Origin: Aquimarina sp. Aq107
GTDB lineage: Bacteria; Bacteroidota; Bacteroidia; Flavobacteriales; Flavobacteriaceae
Length of the DNA: 64,000 nt
Assembly: GCF_943733665.1 (NCBI RefSeq)
Contig: NZ_OX030782.1
Location: forward strand, 3,644,501-3,708,500
Direction of reading: 5' to 3'
A model generated the notes under the pieces. That model searched no databases. It was not told the origin of the DNA and saw nothing but the letters and a program-made list of their open reading frames with translations. Below are positions 37,150 through 45,816 of the stretch, in pieces (positions within the stretch are counted from its first letter, which is position 1; each line of letters begins with the position of its first letter). Made by a program: the position numbers and the translations under genes.

Positions 37150-39714
37150 TTGAAACACCTGCTCACAAAAATAGTATTTGTTGTAATATCTACAATTTTT
37201 TTAATTTCTTGTAATGCGATTAAAAGAGTGCCAGAGGAAGAACACCTGTTGACTAAAAATGAAATTTTTGTTGACAGCACTAAAACCAACGACGCTAAAT
37301 TATATAATCAGCTTTACCAAAAGCCTAATTCTAAACTTGCTTGGACTCCTTTTAGACTACATCTTTATAATCTTGCTAAGGTAAACCCTGACTCATCATA
37401 TCAAAATTGGTTACATAATAAACCAAATAGAGAACGAAGATTAAATAATTTTTTATCTAAAAAACAAGTTAATCGATTAGGTGTAGCATATACAGGAATT
37501 AACAATTGGCTAAAAAAAGCGGGAGAGACTCCAACTATAATCGATGAATCTAAAGCAAAACGATCTGTAAAAAGATTACAATCTTATTACTGGAATAATG
37601 GTTGGTTTAATGTAAAAACAGATTACAAAATAAACTTGAACGAGGATCAAAGAGCCTCTGTATCATATTACATCCAACCTTCTAAACCCTATTTTATTGA
37701 TTCTCTAAACACTAAAATAGAGTCTAAAGCTGCTGATTCTATATATAAATTACATCAAAACAAATCTAACATAGTAACCGGAAAACAATATCGAACGTTA
37801 GATATAGAATCAGAAAGAGAAAGACTTACTAGTTTATATAGAAATTCTGGATTGTATAATTTCGAAAAAGAATACATCAAATTCGATGCAGATACTGTCA
37901 ATACCGATCAAAAAATACAACTCAATTTACTTATCAAAAACAGACAAATTAAAGAAGGTGAAGAAACTAAAAGACTGCCTTTTAAGGTCCACAAAATAAG
38001 CAAGGTAAACGTATTCACAGACTATTCTTATCAAAACAGAAATGCAATACCAAAAGATAGCGTTTCTTATAACGGATACAATATTTATAGTTATGATAAA
38101 CTTAGATATACGCGTAAAGCAATAACAAATTCCATTTTAATTACGCCTGGAGAGATTTTTAAGGACAAAGACAGAACTCTTACCTATAACCAAATCAACA
38201 ATCTTAAAACTTTTAAATACCCAAATATAAGATACAGTATTGACCCTGATAGCCCAGAAGGAACTGACCTTATTGCAAGTGTTTTACTTACACCAAGAAA
38301 AAAATATAGCACCAATGTAGAATTTGATGTATCTACTTCTAATATTCAAGTATTTGGAATTGGTTTCAGCGGTTCTTTCTTAATACGAAACGTATTTGGA
38401 GGAGCAGAAATTTTTGAAATATCTGCAAGAGGTAGTGTTGGTTCTTCTAAGGATCCAGTAGATCCAAGCGGACAGTTTTTTGATATCTCAGAAATTGGAG
38501 TAGATCTTAAACTATCATTTCCTAAAATAATTTTTCCTATCCGAACAAGAAAAATTATTCCAAAATACATGTCGCCAACTACGAACTTGATTTTTGGTAT
38601 CAATACACAACAAAACATTGGACTTGACAAACAAAATGCATCTGGTATATTTAACTACCAATGGAAACCCAGTACCAAGCTTACTAATCAAATTGACTTA
38701 GTAAACGTTCAATATGTTCGTAACCTTAATACAGGTAATTATTTTAATGTATACTCTAACTCTTTTAACAGACTTAATAATATTGCGACAGAAGTATTAG
38801 ATTCTAATTCACCTTTCTTTGACCCGGATAATACAAGCGAAAACATCTTATCAATTCCATCTGGTGCAAATAGTTTTATAGCACAATCATTAGGAACAGC
38901 ACCTGATAGTGATTTAACTACAGATCAATTACAAGAAATTAGTAATATTAATGAACGAAAAGAGCGATTAACCGAGGACAACCTAATTTTTGCATCTAGT
39001 TATACATATTTAAAAAATAACAGAGAAAATCTTTATGACGAAAACTTTTCAAGATTCAGAGCAAAAATAGAGTTCGCTGGGAATGTACTAAATACTGTTT
39101 CTAATCTAGCAGGTCTAAAAGAAAATTCACGTGATCGTTTTGAAGTATTTGGTGTTGAATTCTCACAATATGCTAAGACAGAACTAGATTACATCAAGCA
39201 TTGGGATCTTGGAAGAAAAAGGGTGTTAGCTTTTAGAGCATTTGGTGGGATTGCCCTACCCTTTGGAAACGCAAATAGCATCCCTTTTGCTCGAAGTTTT
39301 TTTGGTGGTGGCCCTAATGACAATAGAGCTTGGCTTCCATATGATCTTGGTCCAGGAAGTAGTGGAGGAAGAAACGAATTTAACGAAGCGAATATGAAAA
39401 TTGCGTTAAATTTAGAATATAGATATAATATTTTAGGTTCTCTTAACGGAGCATTTTTTGTAGATGCTGGTAACATATGGAATGTTCTAGACAGTGTAGA
39501 AGAAGAGGATGCCGTTTTTTCTAGCTGGGATGATATTCAAGAAATCTCTGTTGGTAGTGGCTTAGGACTTCGGTATGATTTTGACTTTTTTGTAGTTAGA
39601 TTGGATTTAGGTTTCAAAACATTTAATCCCGCTAGAATAGAGGATCAACGATGGTTTAAAGGATATAATTTTTCGGAAGGTGTTTACAATGTCGGAATCA
39701 ATTATCCTTTCTAA
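37150..39714 (+). CDS. BamA/TamA-family outer-membrane lipoprotein (TamL-like)
   Basis: 854 residues, TTG start: the only ATG nearby (37139) runs into a stop after four codons, and the signal peptide MKHLLTKIVFVVISTIFLISC with lipobox Cys begins exactly at this TTG. Periplasmic POTRA-like repeats cover ~30-400. The barrel occupies the C-terminal ~450 residues, with the typical RSFFGGGPNDNRAW loop and a C-terminal YNVGINYPF. Lipid-anchored BamA paralogs of this kind (TamL) are general in Bacteroidota and help outer-membrane assembly. Confidence 0.88.
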   Translation: MKHLLTKIVFVVISTIFLISCNAIKRVPEEEHLLTKNEIFVDSTKTNDAKLYNQLYQKPNSKLAWTPFRLHLYNLAKVNPDSSYQNWLHNKPNRERRLNNFLSKKQVNRLGVAYTGINNWLKKAGETPTIIDESKAKRSVKRLQSYYWNNGWFNVKTDYKINLNEDQRASVSYYIQPSKPYFIDSLNTKIESKAADSIYKLHQNKSNIVTGKQYRTLDIESERERLTSLYRNSGLYNFEKEYIKFDADTVNTDQKIQLNLLIKNRQIKEGEETKRLPFKVHKISKVNVFTDYSYQNRNAIPKDSVSYNGYNIYSYDKLRYTRKAITNSILITPGEIFKDKDRTLTYNQINNLKTFKYPNIRYSIDPDSPEGTDLIASVLLTPRKKYSTNVEFDVSTSNIQVFGIGFSGSFLIRNVFGGAEIFEISARGSVGSSKDPVDPSGQFFDISEIGVDLKLSFPKIIFPIRTRKIIPKYMSPTTNLIFGINTQQNIGLDKQNASGIFNYQWKPSTKLTNQIDLVNVQYVRNLNTGNYFNVYSNSFNRLNNIATEVLDSNSPFFDPDNTSENILSIPSGANSFIAQSLGTAPDSDLTTDQLQEISNINERKERLTEDNLIFASSYTYLKNNRENLYDENFSRFRAKIEFAGNVLNTVSNLAGLKENSRDRFEVFGVEFSQYAKTELDYIKHWDLGRKRVLAFRAFGGIALPFGNANSIPFARSFFGGGPNDNRAWLPYDLGPGSSGGRNEFNEANMKIALNLEYRYNILGSLNGAFFVDAGNIWNVLDSVEEEDAVFSSWDDIQEISVGSGLGLRYDFDFFVVRLDLGFKTFNPARIEDQRWFKGYNFSEGVYNVGINYPF

Positions 39715-39768
39715 AAACAATCATCATTTTTCATTCTTAAATATAAAATTCATTCCGTATTATTTTAC

Positions 39769-39776
39769 TATTTTTG
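39769..39776 (+). promoter_or_regulatory. -7 element TATTTTTG for fbaA
   Basis: Exact TAnnTTTG match 25 bp before the fbaA ATG. Confidence 0.55.
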
Positions 39777-39801
39777 TAGGCTTATTAACTAAAAGTAAAT
39801 T

Positions 39802-40869
39802 ATGAGTCACAACATCAAACCAGGAGTTGCAACAGGAGACGAAGTACAGGCTATTTTCAATTATGCCAAAGAAAAAGCATTTGCCTTACCAGCAGTAAAC
39901 GTAATTGGATCCAATTCTATTAACGCAGTATTAGAAACTGCTGCCGAATTAAACTCCCCTGTAATTATTCAGTTCTCCAATGGAGGAGCTCAATTTAATG
40001 CAGGAAAAGGACTTTCTAATGAAGATCAAAAAGCCGCAATTGCAGGAGCAACTGCAGGAGCTAGACATGTACATCTAATGGCAGAAGCTTATGGCGTACC
40101 TGTAATTTTGCATACTGACCATTGTGCAAAAAAATTACTTCCTTGGATAGACGGATTATTAGATGCAGGAGAAGCATTTTATAAAGAAACAGGAAAGCCT
40201 CTTTATAGTTCTCATATGATAGATTTATCAGAAGAACCTATCGAAGAAAACATTGAAATCTGTAAAGAATACCTAGCACGAATGAGTAAATTAGGTATGA
40301 CTTTAGAAATAGAACTTGGTATTACAGGAGGAGAAGAAGATGGTGTTGACAATAGTGATGTAGATGATTCTAAACTATACACGCAACCAGAAGAAGTTGC
40401 TTATGCTTATGAAGAACTAAGTAAAGTAAGTGATAAATTTACAGTAGCAGCAGCTTTTGGTAACGTACATGGAGTATACAAACCTGGTAATGTAAAATTA
40501 ACTCCAAAAATTCTTAAAAATTCTCAAGAATTTATTTCGGAAAAATACGGTGTAGAACATAACCACATTGACTTTGTATTTCACGGAGGAAGCGGTTCTA
40601 CTCTAGAAGAAATTAGAGAATCTATTGGATATGGGGTTATAAAAATGAATATTGACACTGATCTTCAATTTGCATTTTGCGAAGGTATTAGAGATTATAT
40701 GACTGGTAAAATCGATTATCTTAAGACTCAGATTGGTAATCCTGATGGAGCTGACGAGCCGAATAAGAAATATTATGATCCTAGAAAATGGTTAAGAGAA
40801 GGAGAAATCACTTTTAAGAACCGACTTAAAAAGGCTTTTGAAGATTTAAATAATGTAAACACATTATAA
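39802..40869 (+). CDS. fbaA: Class II fructose-bisphosphate aldolase
   Basis: 355 residues, the length of class IIA (E. coli FbaA-like) enzymes. Zn ligands lie in HTDHCAKK and VHGVYKPGN, with a third His in DFVFHGGSGST; the phosphate-binding GGSGST and MNIDTDLQ stretches are intact. It cleaves fructose 1,6-bisphosphate in glycolysis and runs in reverse in gluconeogenesis. It has its own promoter and a strong terminator. Confidence 0.97.
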   Translation: MSHNIKPGVATGDEVQAIFNYAKEKAFALPAVNVIGSNSINAVLETAAELNSPVIIQFSNGGAQFNAGKGLSNEDQKAAIAGATAGARHVHLMAEAYGVPVILHTDHCAKKLLPWIDGLLDAGEAFYKETGKPLYSSHMIDLSEEPIEENIEICKEYLARMSKLGMTLEIELGITGGEEDGVDNSDVDDSKLYTQPEEVAYAYEELSKVSDKFTVAAAFGNVHGVYKPGNVKLTPKILKNSQEFISEKYGVEHNHIDFVFHGGSGSTLEEIRESIGYGVIKMNIDTDLQFAFCEGIRDYMTGKIDYLKTQIGNPDGADEPNKKYYDPRKWLREGEITFKNRLKKAFEDLNNVNTL

Positions 40870-40885
40870 TTAAGATAGAAAACCA

Positions 40886-40923
40886 AGCTGAAACTCTAAA
40901 TAATAAAGAGTTTCAGCTTTTTT
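40886..40923 (+). terminator. Intrinsic terminator after fbaA
   Basis: 12-bp perfect stem AGCTGAAACTCT/AGAGTTTCAGCT followed by a T-run. It ends 14 bp before accD, so accD must have its own promoter or depend on read-through. Confidence 0.88.
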
Positions 40924-40937
40924 AATACAAATAATTT

Positions 40938-41798
40938 ATGGCTTGGTTTAAGAGAACTCAAAAAGGTATACAGACTGCTACTGAGGATAAAAAGGATGTT
41001 CCGAAAGGACTCTGGTATAAATCTCCTACAGGAAAAATAGTAGATGCAGAACAACTAGAGAAAAACTTTTATGTAAGTCCGGAAGACGGATATCACGTAA
41101 GAATAGGTAGTAAGGAATATTTCGAAATTCTATTTGACGATAACAAGTTTAAAGAATTAGATAAAAATCTAACCTCTAAAGATCCTCTTAAATTCGAAGA
41201 CAAAAAGAAATATACCGATCGTCTTAAGGATGCTCAAGAAAAAACAAATTTAAAAGATGCTGTAAGAACTGCCGTTGGAAAATCAAATGGTAATGATTTA
41301 GTAATCGCTTGTATGGATTTTTCATTTATCGGAGGTTCTATGGGTAGTGTCGTTGGTGAAAAAATAGCGAGAGCAGCTGATTATGCACTTAAGAACAAGA
41401 TCCCGTTTATGATTATTTCTAAATCCGGAGGGGCTCGTATGATGGAAGCTGCATTATCATTAATGCAGTTAGCAAAAACTTCTGCTAGACTTGCCCAATT
41501 AGCTGACGCAGGGATTCCATATATATCACTATGTACAGATCCAACAACTGGAGGTACTACCGCATCCTTTGCAATGCTTGGTGATATTAACATTGCGGAA
41601 CCAGGTGCACTGATTGGTTTTGCTGGACCAAGAGTAGTTAGAGACACTACGGGAAAAGAACTTCCTGAAGGTTTCCAAACTGCAGAATTTTTAAAAGAAC
41701 ACGGATTTTTGGACTTCATTAGTCCTAGACAAAATCTTAAAGAAAAAATCAACTTATATCTAGATTTAATTCTAAATAGGCCTTTATCTTCTAATTAG
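40938..41798 (+). CDS. accD: Acetyl-CoA carboxylase carboxyltransferase subunit beta, zinc ribbon cysteines missing
   Basis: 286 residues. The crotonase-fold core is intact: [37 protein letters not shown], and [18 protein letters not shown]. It forms the carboxyltransferase with AccA in fatty-acid synthesis. The N-terminal part that normally holds a four-cysteine zinc ribbon is present as sequence ([20 protein letters not shown], then [13 protein letters not shown]) but every cysteine is replaced. The gene starts only 14 bp after the fbaA terminator. Confidence 0.95.
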   Translation: MAWFKRTQKGIQTATEDKKDVPKGLWYKSPTGKIVDAEQLEKNFYVSPEDGYHVRIGSKEYFEILFDDNKFKELDKNLTSKDPLKFEDKKKYTDRLKDAQEKTNLKDAVRTAVGKSNGNDLVIACMDFSFIGGSMGSVVGEKIARAADYALKNKIPFMIISKSGGARMMEAALSLMQLAKTSARLAQLADAGIPYISLCTDPTTGGTTASFAMLGDINIAEPGALIGFAGPRVVRDTTGKELPEGFQTAEFLKEHGFLDFISPRQNLKEKINLYLDLILNRPLSSN

Positions 41799-41810
41799 AT
41801 ATCAGATTTA

Positions 41811-41862
41811 AAAAAAAGCATTAAAAAAACTCGGTATAAATCGGTTTTTTTAATGCTTTTTT
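41811..41862 (+). terminator. Intrinsic terminator after accD
   Basis: 13-bp stem GCATTAAAAAAAC/GTTTTTTTAATGC followed by six T. Confidence 0.8.
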
Positions 41863-41882
41863 CTCGATTGTATGATAATATC

Positions 41883-41911
41883 AAAAAAAAACGCCTTCGA
41901 AATAGAAGGCG
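41883..41911 (-). terminator. Intrinsic terminator of the minus-strand lipoprotein gene
   Basis: Stem CGCCTTC/GAAGGCG with a run of A on its left, which is the U-run on the minus strand. Confidence 0.78.
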
Positions 41912-41937
41912 CTTCTTTAACTGCTAAAAACAACTAT

Positions 41938-42768
41938 TTACAACATTATTTCCCTCTCTTCGCCTTCAGAATTTGTAAATGTCGCAGTGTTATCGCAAGA
42001 TCCATCACCATAATTCAAAGATCCACTATATGTAGTTCTTACCAATTCTATTACTCCACTTACCAAAAACCTACAACTAGCTTCTCTTCTTAATGGAGTA
42101 GAAATTGTTGTACTATGAATATTACCATTAGCAAAGTTCGTTTGCCAATTTCCATTAATTAAGAAAACATTGTCTCCCCAATTACCATTAAAAGCACCTT
42201 CTATCCATTCACGAGTCTTTGAACCTGTTCTAGACGCCTGAGTACCATCTAAAAATGTTACCGTAAAATCTAAACTCATTGTATATTGCGGATTACCATT
42301 TTCATTAGCTTTTAACCTAGTAATAGTTCTAGATCCAGAAAACTGAACATCATCAATAAAGAAATCCTCCAAACTATAGTTAATCAATAAAGACATTGCA
42401 TCTATATCCAATTCATAAGACATCAAAATCTTTCCTTTTACAATATGACCACTTCTTACCTCACATCCTTCTGCTCCAAAATCTATTGTCACATTTTTTG
42501 TAGTATCAGTTAATTCTATAGTCACGGTAGCACAATCAGGTAAAAAGCGATTTGTATTACTTTTTGCCAAACTCTCCTCATCTTCAAAACCTTGTAATGT
42601 AAGATCACTAAGTACTTCAGAACCATCATCTATTGTTGCTGTTAACGTAGCTTCTTCACTATCGATTTCATCTATTGATAATTGATCCGTTGTTTCTTCA
42701 CTATTACACCCTACTAAAACCACTGTAAAGAATGCAATAAAACCAAATTTTAAAATGTTGTTCTTCAT
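41938..42768 (-). CDS. Hypothetical lipoprotein
   Basis: 276 residues; lipobox VVLVGC at Cys21 followed by an acidic linker (SEETTDQLSIDEIDSEE), a pattern linked with surface export in Bacteroidota. The rest is beta-rich, with no family I recognise. Two cysteine pairs (near CATVTI/GCEV and CRF/SCDN) could form disulfides. It is isolated between terminators. Confidence 0.75.
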   Translation of the reverse strand: MKNNILKFGFIAFFTVVLVGCNSEETTDQLSIDEIDSEEATLTATIDDGSEVLSDLTLQGFEDEESLAKSNTNRFLPDCATVTIELTDTTKNVTIDFGAEGCEVRSGHIVKGKILMSYELDIDAMSLLINYSLEDFFIDDVQFSGSRTITRLKANENGNPQYTMSLDFTVTFLDGTQASRTGSKTREWIEGAFNGNWGDNVFLINGNWQTNFANGNIHSTTISTPLRREASCRFLVSGVIELVRTTYSGSLNYGDGSCDNTATFTNSEGEEREIML

Positions 42769-42870
42769 TATCTTAATTTTTAATGTTACTCCTCTAGGAC
42801 CTAATTATTTACAAAAGGTTTAATCAAACATGTTTTTTTTCATAAGAAGCAATTCTAATATAAAAAATAC

Positions 42871-42878
42871 TATATTTG
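42871..42878 (+). promoter_or_regulatory. -7 element TATATTTG of rpsO
   Basis: Exact TAnnTTTG match 55 bp before the rpsO ATG. Confidence 0.6.
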
Positions 42879-42885
42879 CACGCTG

Positions 42886-42900
42886 ATAGCAGAATGCTAT
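42886..42900 (+). promoter_or_regulatory. Small hairpin at the 5' end of the rpsO mRNA
   Basis: ATAGCA-GAA-TGCTAT: a 6-bp perfect stem with a 3-nt loop, about 8 nt after the -7 box, so at the very 5' end of the leader. It may be an RNA-stability or S15-binding element; that role is inference. Confidence 0.45.
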
Positions 42901-42933
42901 TTATACATAAAAATCATTTAAAATAATATTGGA

Positions 42934-43203
42934 ATGTATTTAACGAAAGAAACAAAAGAAGAAATCTTCGCAAAACACGGAAAAGGTAAAAACGACACCG
43001 GTTCTGCAGAAGGACAAATTGCATTATTCACGCACAGAATTACTCATTTAACTGAGCACTTAAAAAACAACCGTAAGGATTTTAATACTGAACGTTCGTT
43101 AGTAAAGTTAGTAGGTAAGCGTAGAGATCTTTTAGATTATCTTGTTAAGAAAGATATTATGAGATATCGTGCAATTGTAAAAGAATTAGGATTAAGAAAA
43201 TAA
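42934..43203 (+). CDS. rpsO: 30S ribosomal protein S15
   Basis: 89 residues, full length. Typical core KGKNDTGSAEGQIALFTHRI with later LVGKRRDLLDYL and the C-terminal RYRAIVKELGLRK. S15 binds the central domain of 16S rRNA. The rpsO-pnp order is widely conserved; here a terminator and a separate leader lie between them. Confidence 0.98.
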   Translation: MYLTKETKEEIFAKHGKGKNDTGSAEGQIALFTHRITHLTEHLKNNRKDFNTERSLVKLVGKRRDLLDYLVKKDIMRYRAIVKELGLRK

Positions 43204-43205
43204 TC

Positions 43206-43236
43206 AAAAAAGAGAGGCAGTACGCCTCTCTTTTTA
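43206..43236 (+). terminator. Intrinsic terminator after rpsO
   Basis: Stem AGAGAGGC/GCCTCTCT with T-run, directly after the stop codon. Confidence 0.85.
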
Positions 43237-43258
43237 ATTATATTCATTCCTAGTAAAA

Positions 43259-43266
43259 TAAGTTTA
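43259..43266 (+). promoter_or_regulatory. -7-like element TAAGTTTA upstream of the pnp leader
   Basis: Seven of eight matches to TAnnTTTG; it would start a leader of ~180 nt containing the structures at 43280-43437. Confidence 0.4.
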
Positions 43267-43271
43267 AATTA

Positions 43272-43452
43272 AAAAACGCTTTGGTCAAGAGATGATCAAA
43301 ACGATGCCTTAGTTTTTCATTGGTCGCACAACTACACAACAACAACACAACCTTGTCCGTCCGAGTAAGACGGAAACCAATGTTTAATGAAACCTTTGAT
43401 ATTCGAAGTATCTAATTAACTGACGATATACAAGGTTAGAATCAAAAAAAAT
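43272..43452 (+). promoter_or_regulatory. Structured 5' leader of pnp
   Basis: Three stems are visible: TTTGGTCA/TGATCAAA (43280-43287 with 43293-43300), CATTGGT/ACCAATG (43318-43324 with 43376-43382) and inside it TCCGTC/GACGGA (43356-43361 with 43369-43374). A fourth, AACCTTG/CAAGGTT (43349-43355 with 43431-43437), crosses the second, giving a pseudoknot or an alternative fold just before the start codon. An autoregulatory role is inference from other pnp leaders. Confidence 0.6.
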
Positions 43453-45657
43453 ATGATTCCAAAAGTTTATAGAGAGGTCATTGACCTAGGAGATGGAAGA
43501 GAAATTAGCCTAGAGACCGGAAAATTAGCAAAACAGGCACACGGATCTGTAGTTGTTCAATCAGGAAAATGTATGTTATTGTGTACTGTAGTTTCTAACT
43601 ACAAAGCTGCTGATGTAGATTTCTTACCTTTAACAGTAGATTACCGAGAAAAATTTGCTGCTGCAGGTCGTTATCCAGGTGGTTTTTTCAAAAGAGAAGC
43701 TAGACCAAGTGACGGAGAAGTGTTAACAATGAGATTAGTTGACCGTGTATTACGCCCTTTATTCCCTAAAGATTATCATTCAGAAACTCAGGTAATGATC
43801 CAATTAATGTCTCATGATGAAGATGTTATGCCAGATGCAATGGCAGGATTAGCGGCTTCTGCTGCAATACAGTTATCTGATTTTCCATTTGAATGTGCTA
43901 TTTCTGAAGCAAGAGTAGGACGTATTAACGGTGAATTTATTATCAACCCAACGAGAGCTCAATTAGAAGAATCCGATATTGATATGATGATCGGAGCATC
44001 GGCTGATTCCGTAATGATGGTTGAAGGAGAGATGGATGAAATCTCTGAAGAAGAAATGACTGAGGCTATTAAATTTGCTCACGAAGCTATAAAAATTCAA
44101 TGTGCTGCTCAAGAAAGATTAGCAGAAGCTTTCGGAAGAAAAGAAGTTCGTGAATATGAGCCAGAAAGAAATGATGAAGAGTTAGCTAAGAAAATTCATG
44201 ATATGGCATATGACAAAGTATATGCTGTAGCAAAACAAGGTTCTTCTAAACATGAAAGAGGAGCTGCTTTTGCTGAAATCAAAGAAGAGATAAAAGCTAC
44301 TTTCTCTGAAGAAGAGTTAGAAGATTTCGGAGATTTAGTATCTAAATATTATTCGAAAGCAGAAAAAGCTGCTGTTCGTGATTTAACACTTAATGAAGGA
44401 TTACGTCTTGATGGTAGAAAAACCACTGAGATTAGACCAATTTGGTGTGAAGTAGATTATTTACCTTCTACACACGGATCGTCTATATTTACAAGAGGAG
44501 AAACTCAAGCACTGGCAACAGTAACTTTAGGAACATCTAGAGAAGCTAATCAAATAGATATGCCATCATATGAAGGAGAAGAAACATTCTATCTTCATTA
44601 TAACTTCCCTCCTTTCTCAACTGGTGAAGCAAGACCTATACGAGGTACTTCTAGAAGAGAAGTTGGACACGGTAATTTAGCACAACGAGCACTTAAAGGT
44701 ATGATTCCTAACGATTGTCCATATACAGTTAGAGTTGTTTCTGAAGTATTAGAATCTAACGGTTCTTCTTCTATGGCGACTGTATGTTCTGGTACAATGG
44801 CATTAATGGATGCTGGTGTACAACTTAAAAAACCAGTTTCTGGTATTGCAATGGGACTAATATCTGATGCTGATTCTGGAAATTACGCAGTATTATCAGA
44901 TATCTTAGGTGATGAAGATCATTTAGGAGATATGGACTTTAAAGTTACAGGAACAGCTGATGGTATTACGGCTTGTCAAATGGATATTAAAGTAAAAGGT
45001 TTAAGTTATGAAATCTTAGTAAACGCTTTAAATCAAGCACGTGACGGACGTCTTCATATACTTGAAAAGCTTACTGATACGATCGAGAAACCAAACAACG
45101 ATGTTAAGGCACACGCACCAAAAATGGTTACCAGAACAATCCCTGGAGAATACATTGGAGCACTTATCGGACCTGGTGGAAAAGTAATTCAAGAATTACA
45201 AAAAACTACGGGAACTACAATTGTAATTAATGAAGATCCTGTTACAGAAGAAGGAATTGTAGAAATTCTAGGAACTGGACAAGAAGGAATTGAAGCAGTA
45301 TTAGCAAAAATTGATTCTATTACATTTAAACCTGTCGTTGGTAGCATATATGAAGTTAAAGTAGTTAAAATGTTAGATTTTGGTGCTGTTGTAGAATATA
45401 TGGATGCCCCAGGTAATGAAGTATTGCTTCACGTTTCTGAATTAGCTTGGGAACGAACTGAAAATGTAAGTGACGTTGTAAATATGGGTGACGTTATGGA
45501 TGTAAAATATTTCGGTATTGATTCTAGAACTCGTAAAGAAAAAGTTTCTAGAAAAGCTTTATTACCTAGACCTCCAAGACCTGAAGGTAGCAAATCTAGG
45601 GATGATAAGCCAAGAGGTGATAGAAAACCAAGAAATAATGATAAAAAAGAGAATTAA
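43453..45657 (+). CDS. pnp: Polynucleotide phosphorylase
   Basis: 734 residues. Two RNase PH-like domains (~10-145 and ~300-530) are separated by an all-alpha linker. A KH domain ([20 protein letters not shown]) and an S1 domain ([20 protein letters not shown]) follow, ending in an Arg/Lys/Asp-rich tail. It degrades RNA 3'-5' using phosphate. It follows rpsO but has its own structured leader. Confidence 0.97.
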   Translation: MIPKVYREVIDLGDGREISLETGKLAKQAHGSVVVQSGKCMLLCTVVSNYKAADVDFLPLTVDYREKFAAAGRYPGGFFKREARPSDGEVLTMRLVDRVLRPLFPKDYHSETQVMIQLMSHDEDVMPDAMAGLAASAAIQLSDFPFECAISEARVGRINGEFIINPTRAQLEESDIDMMIGASADSVMMVEGEMDEISEEEMTEAIKFAHEAIKIQCAAQERLAEAFGRKEVREYEPERNDEELAKKIHDMAYDKVYAVAKQGSSKHERGAAFAEIKEEIKATFSEEELEDFGDLVSKYYSKAEKAAVRDLTLNEGLRLDGRKTTEIRPIWCEVDYLPSTHGSSIFTRGETQALATVTLGTSREANQIDMPSYEGEETFYLHYNFPPFSTGEARPIRGTSRREVGHGNLAQRALKGMIPNDCPYTVRVVSEVLESNGSSSMATVCSGTMALMDAGVQLKKPVSGIAMGLISDADSGNYAVLSDILGDEDHLGDMDFKVTGTADGITACQMDIKVKGLSYEILVNALNQARDGRLHILEKLTDTIEKPNNDVKAHAPKMVTRTIPGEYIGALIGPGGKVIQELQKTTGTTIVINEDPVTEEGIVEILGTGQEGIEAVLAKIDSITFKPVVGSIYEVKVVKMLDFGAVVEYMDAPGNEVLLHVSELAWERTENVSDVVNMGDVMDVKYFGIDSRTRKEKVSRKALLPRPPRPEGSKSRDDKPRGDRKPRNNDKKEN

Positions 45658-45678
45658 CACACTCTCTTTATGACACTT

Positions 45679-45710
45679 AAAAAACGCCTTCAAATTATGA
45701 AGGCGTTTTT
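45679..45710 (+). terminator. Intrinsic terminator after pnp
   Basis: Stem CGCCTTC/GAAGGCG with A-tract and T-tract. Confidence 0.83.
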
Positions 45711-45729
45711 GTTTTTTTCATAAATTATA

Positions 45730-45759
45730 TTGGTTTTACGAAAATGAACAGTATATTTG
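45730..45759 (+). promoter_or_regulatory. Promoter of the alginate-lyase-like gene
   Basis: TTGG at 45730-45733, an 18-bp spacer and TATATTTG at 45752-45759 give a near-ideal Bacteroidota housekeeping promoter. Confidence 0.65.
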
Positions 45760-45760
45760 T

Positions 45761-45786
45761 ATTGGTTGACCAAATTGGTTGACCAA
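45761..45786. promoter_or_regulatory. Two tandem TTGGT-TG-ACCAA operators
   Basis: The 13-mer ATTGGTTGACCAA occurs twice head to tail (45761-45773 and 45774-45786). Each contains TGGT-N2-ACCA, close to the TGGTnnnACCA core of FadR-type GntR regulators. They begin 1 bp after the -7 element and cover the expected start site, so a bound protein should repress. Confidence 0.65.
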
Positions 45787-45816
45787 TTTTAAACAAAAAA
45801 AGTAAAGCCCTAGATT

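Noticed and set aside
40938..41798. accD as a pseudogene because its zinc cysteines are gone
   Set aside because: The frame is intact, the catalytic core is fully conserved and all four cysteines are replaced cleanly, which suggests lineage-level loss rather than decay.
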